A DNA stretch of 64,000 nucleotides from Mycolicibacterium poriferae (GTDB lineage: Bacteria > Actinomycetota > Actinomycetes > Mycobacteriales > Mycobacteriaceae). A program made the position numbers and the translations under genes. The notes under the pieces were generated by a model. The model saw only the letters and a list, made by a program, of their open reading frames with translations, searched no databases and was not told the origin of the DNA. Location: positions 3,658,001 to 3,722,000 of the forward strand of contig NZ_AP022570.1 of assembly GCF_010728325.1 (NCBI RefSeq), in the 5' to 3' direction. This document shows positions 63,392-64,000 of this stretch, in pieces (position 1 is the first letter of the stretch; every line of letters starts with the position of its first letter).

Positions 63392-64000
63392 CAGTCCCCA
63401 TCCTGGTCACCGGCGCCTTCGGCCAGGTCGGTAGGCGCTGCGTCGCGAATTTGTTGGCGCGTGGCCACACAGTAGTTGCCTCCGATCTGCGGACCGAAGC
63501 CGCGCTGTCCGTCGTACGCACCTTGGCCGACCAACACACTCCTGGCACGTTGCTGCCCGCCTATGCCGATCTTCTCGACCCGGCCGCGATCGGCTCACTC
63601 GTCGCCCGACATCAGCCGCGGGCAATCGTCCACCTTGCCGCCATGCTCTCACCGGTGTCGTACCGCAACCCGGAACTGGCCCGGCGCATCAATGTCGGCG
63701 GTACAAGAACTCTGGTCCGTGCAGCGCAGGGTCTGGCTGCGCCACCGCTGTTCGTCTATGCCTCGAGTGCCGGCGTCTATGGGTCGCGCAATCCCTATCG
63801 CCACCCCGAACGCCTCTCCGCGCAGACGGCGGTCGACCCTGTCGACCAGTACGGCGAGGACAAGATGCTCGCCGAACGAATCATCGTCAATAGTGGTCTG
63901 TCCCATGCGATCCTGCGTCTCGGCGGCGTGATCTCGCCGGACGGCGCCGGTGCACTCAACCGGGACTACCTGTTGCTGATGAGAGCCACGCCGGGCGACA
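63388..64000 (+). CDS. NAD-dependent epimerase/dehydratase, C-terminus cut by window edge
   Basis: At least 204 residues from GTG 63388, overlapping the SnoaL stop. Extended-SDR motifs: ILVTGAFGQVGRR (cofactor loop), HLAAMLSP, YASSAGVYG and the YGEDK catalytic Tyr-x3-Lys. This matches NAD(P)-dependent epimerases and 3beta-HSD-like enzymes. The right end is outside the window. Confidence 0.82.
   Translation, partial: MTVPILVTGAFGQVGRRCVANLLARGHTVVASDLRTEAALSVVRTLADQHTPGTLLPAYADLLDPAAIGSLVARHQPRAIVHLAAMLSPVSYRNPELARRINVGGTRTLVRAAQGLAAPPLFVYASSAGVYGSRNPYRHPERLSAQTAVDPVDQYGEDKMLAERIIVNSGLSHAILRLGGVISPDGAGALNRDYLLLMRATPGD

Overview
The window is high-GC chromosomal DNA from a mycobacterium, most likely a rapidly growing environmental species (Mycolicibacterium type). 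The evidence is a furA-katG pair, a long ICL2-type isocitrate lyase, an antigen 85-type mycolyltransferase, PE-PPE-domain and cutinase exported proteins, a catalytically dead RipD-type NlpC/P60 protein, a FAAL-class FadD, a chromosomal arr gene, F420-dependent enzymes, and many leaderless promoters in which a TANNNT hexamer sits 6-7 nt before an ATG or GTG. No rRNA, tRNA or CRISPR was seen. The assignment rests on gene content, not on a database match.

Layout. 1-4.7 kb: a sensor kinase cut by the left edge, overlapping a response regulator/SpoIIE-like phosphatase, then an acyltransferase and an SGNH hydrolase. 4.7-8.7 kb: katG and furA with a divergent Dabb protein and a glutamine-amidotransferase-like protein. 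8.7-15.9 kb: a degenerate MenC-like protein, ICL2, and a likely uracil-catabolic operon (tenA-like, urc1-like, urc4-like, upp). 16-19.6 kb: a DUF899 thioredoxin-like protein, tpx, ripD-like and a PE-PPE-domain esterase. 19.9-29.8 kb: two FadD enzymes, a CPBP protease, a DUF218 protein, a frameshifted MOSC protein, secreted proteins, an alpha/beta hydrolase, an LLM oxidoreductase and a DinB protein. 29.9-35.4 kb: a methyltransferase with a DUF3253 partner, an antigen 85 paralogue, an NDH-2-like flavoprotein, an ABM protein and an Acg-like nitroreductase. 35.5-40.1 kb: an M42-type aminopeptidase, a gluconate module (GntR regulator, gntK, gntP) and an Hsp15-like protein. 40.2-50.6 kb: a receptor Ser/Thr kinase, a lipase, an FKBP lipoprotein, arr, a frameshifted aconitase, a metzincin-like lipoprotein, an SRPBCC protein, an unlisted 49-residue acidic ORF, a WYL regulator and an LGFP lipoprotein.

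51.2-53.3 kb is gene-poor and accessory in character. It holds a broken 3' fragment of a xanthine dehydrogenase FAD subunit and a mazEF-type toxin-antitoxin pair flanked by an inverted repeat of about 20 bp. The rest shows only short repeats. 53.3-64 kb looks catabolic or adaptive: TetR-P450, VOC/MarR, a PPOX F420 enzyme, a baeRF3-like protein and a cutinase. It ends with a run of SDR, SnoaL, SDR, IclR, SnoaL and epimerase genes cut by the right edge. Several palindromes lie beside the regulator genes and are candidate operators.

The most interesting items are the urc/upp/tenA operon next to ICL2, the MenC-like protein without its catalytic residues, the receptor kinase with a MurJ(MviN)-like extracellular domain, the inverted-repeat-bounded mazEF element beside a truncated gene, and two genes (MOSC, aconitase) each broken by an apparent one-base deletion.
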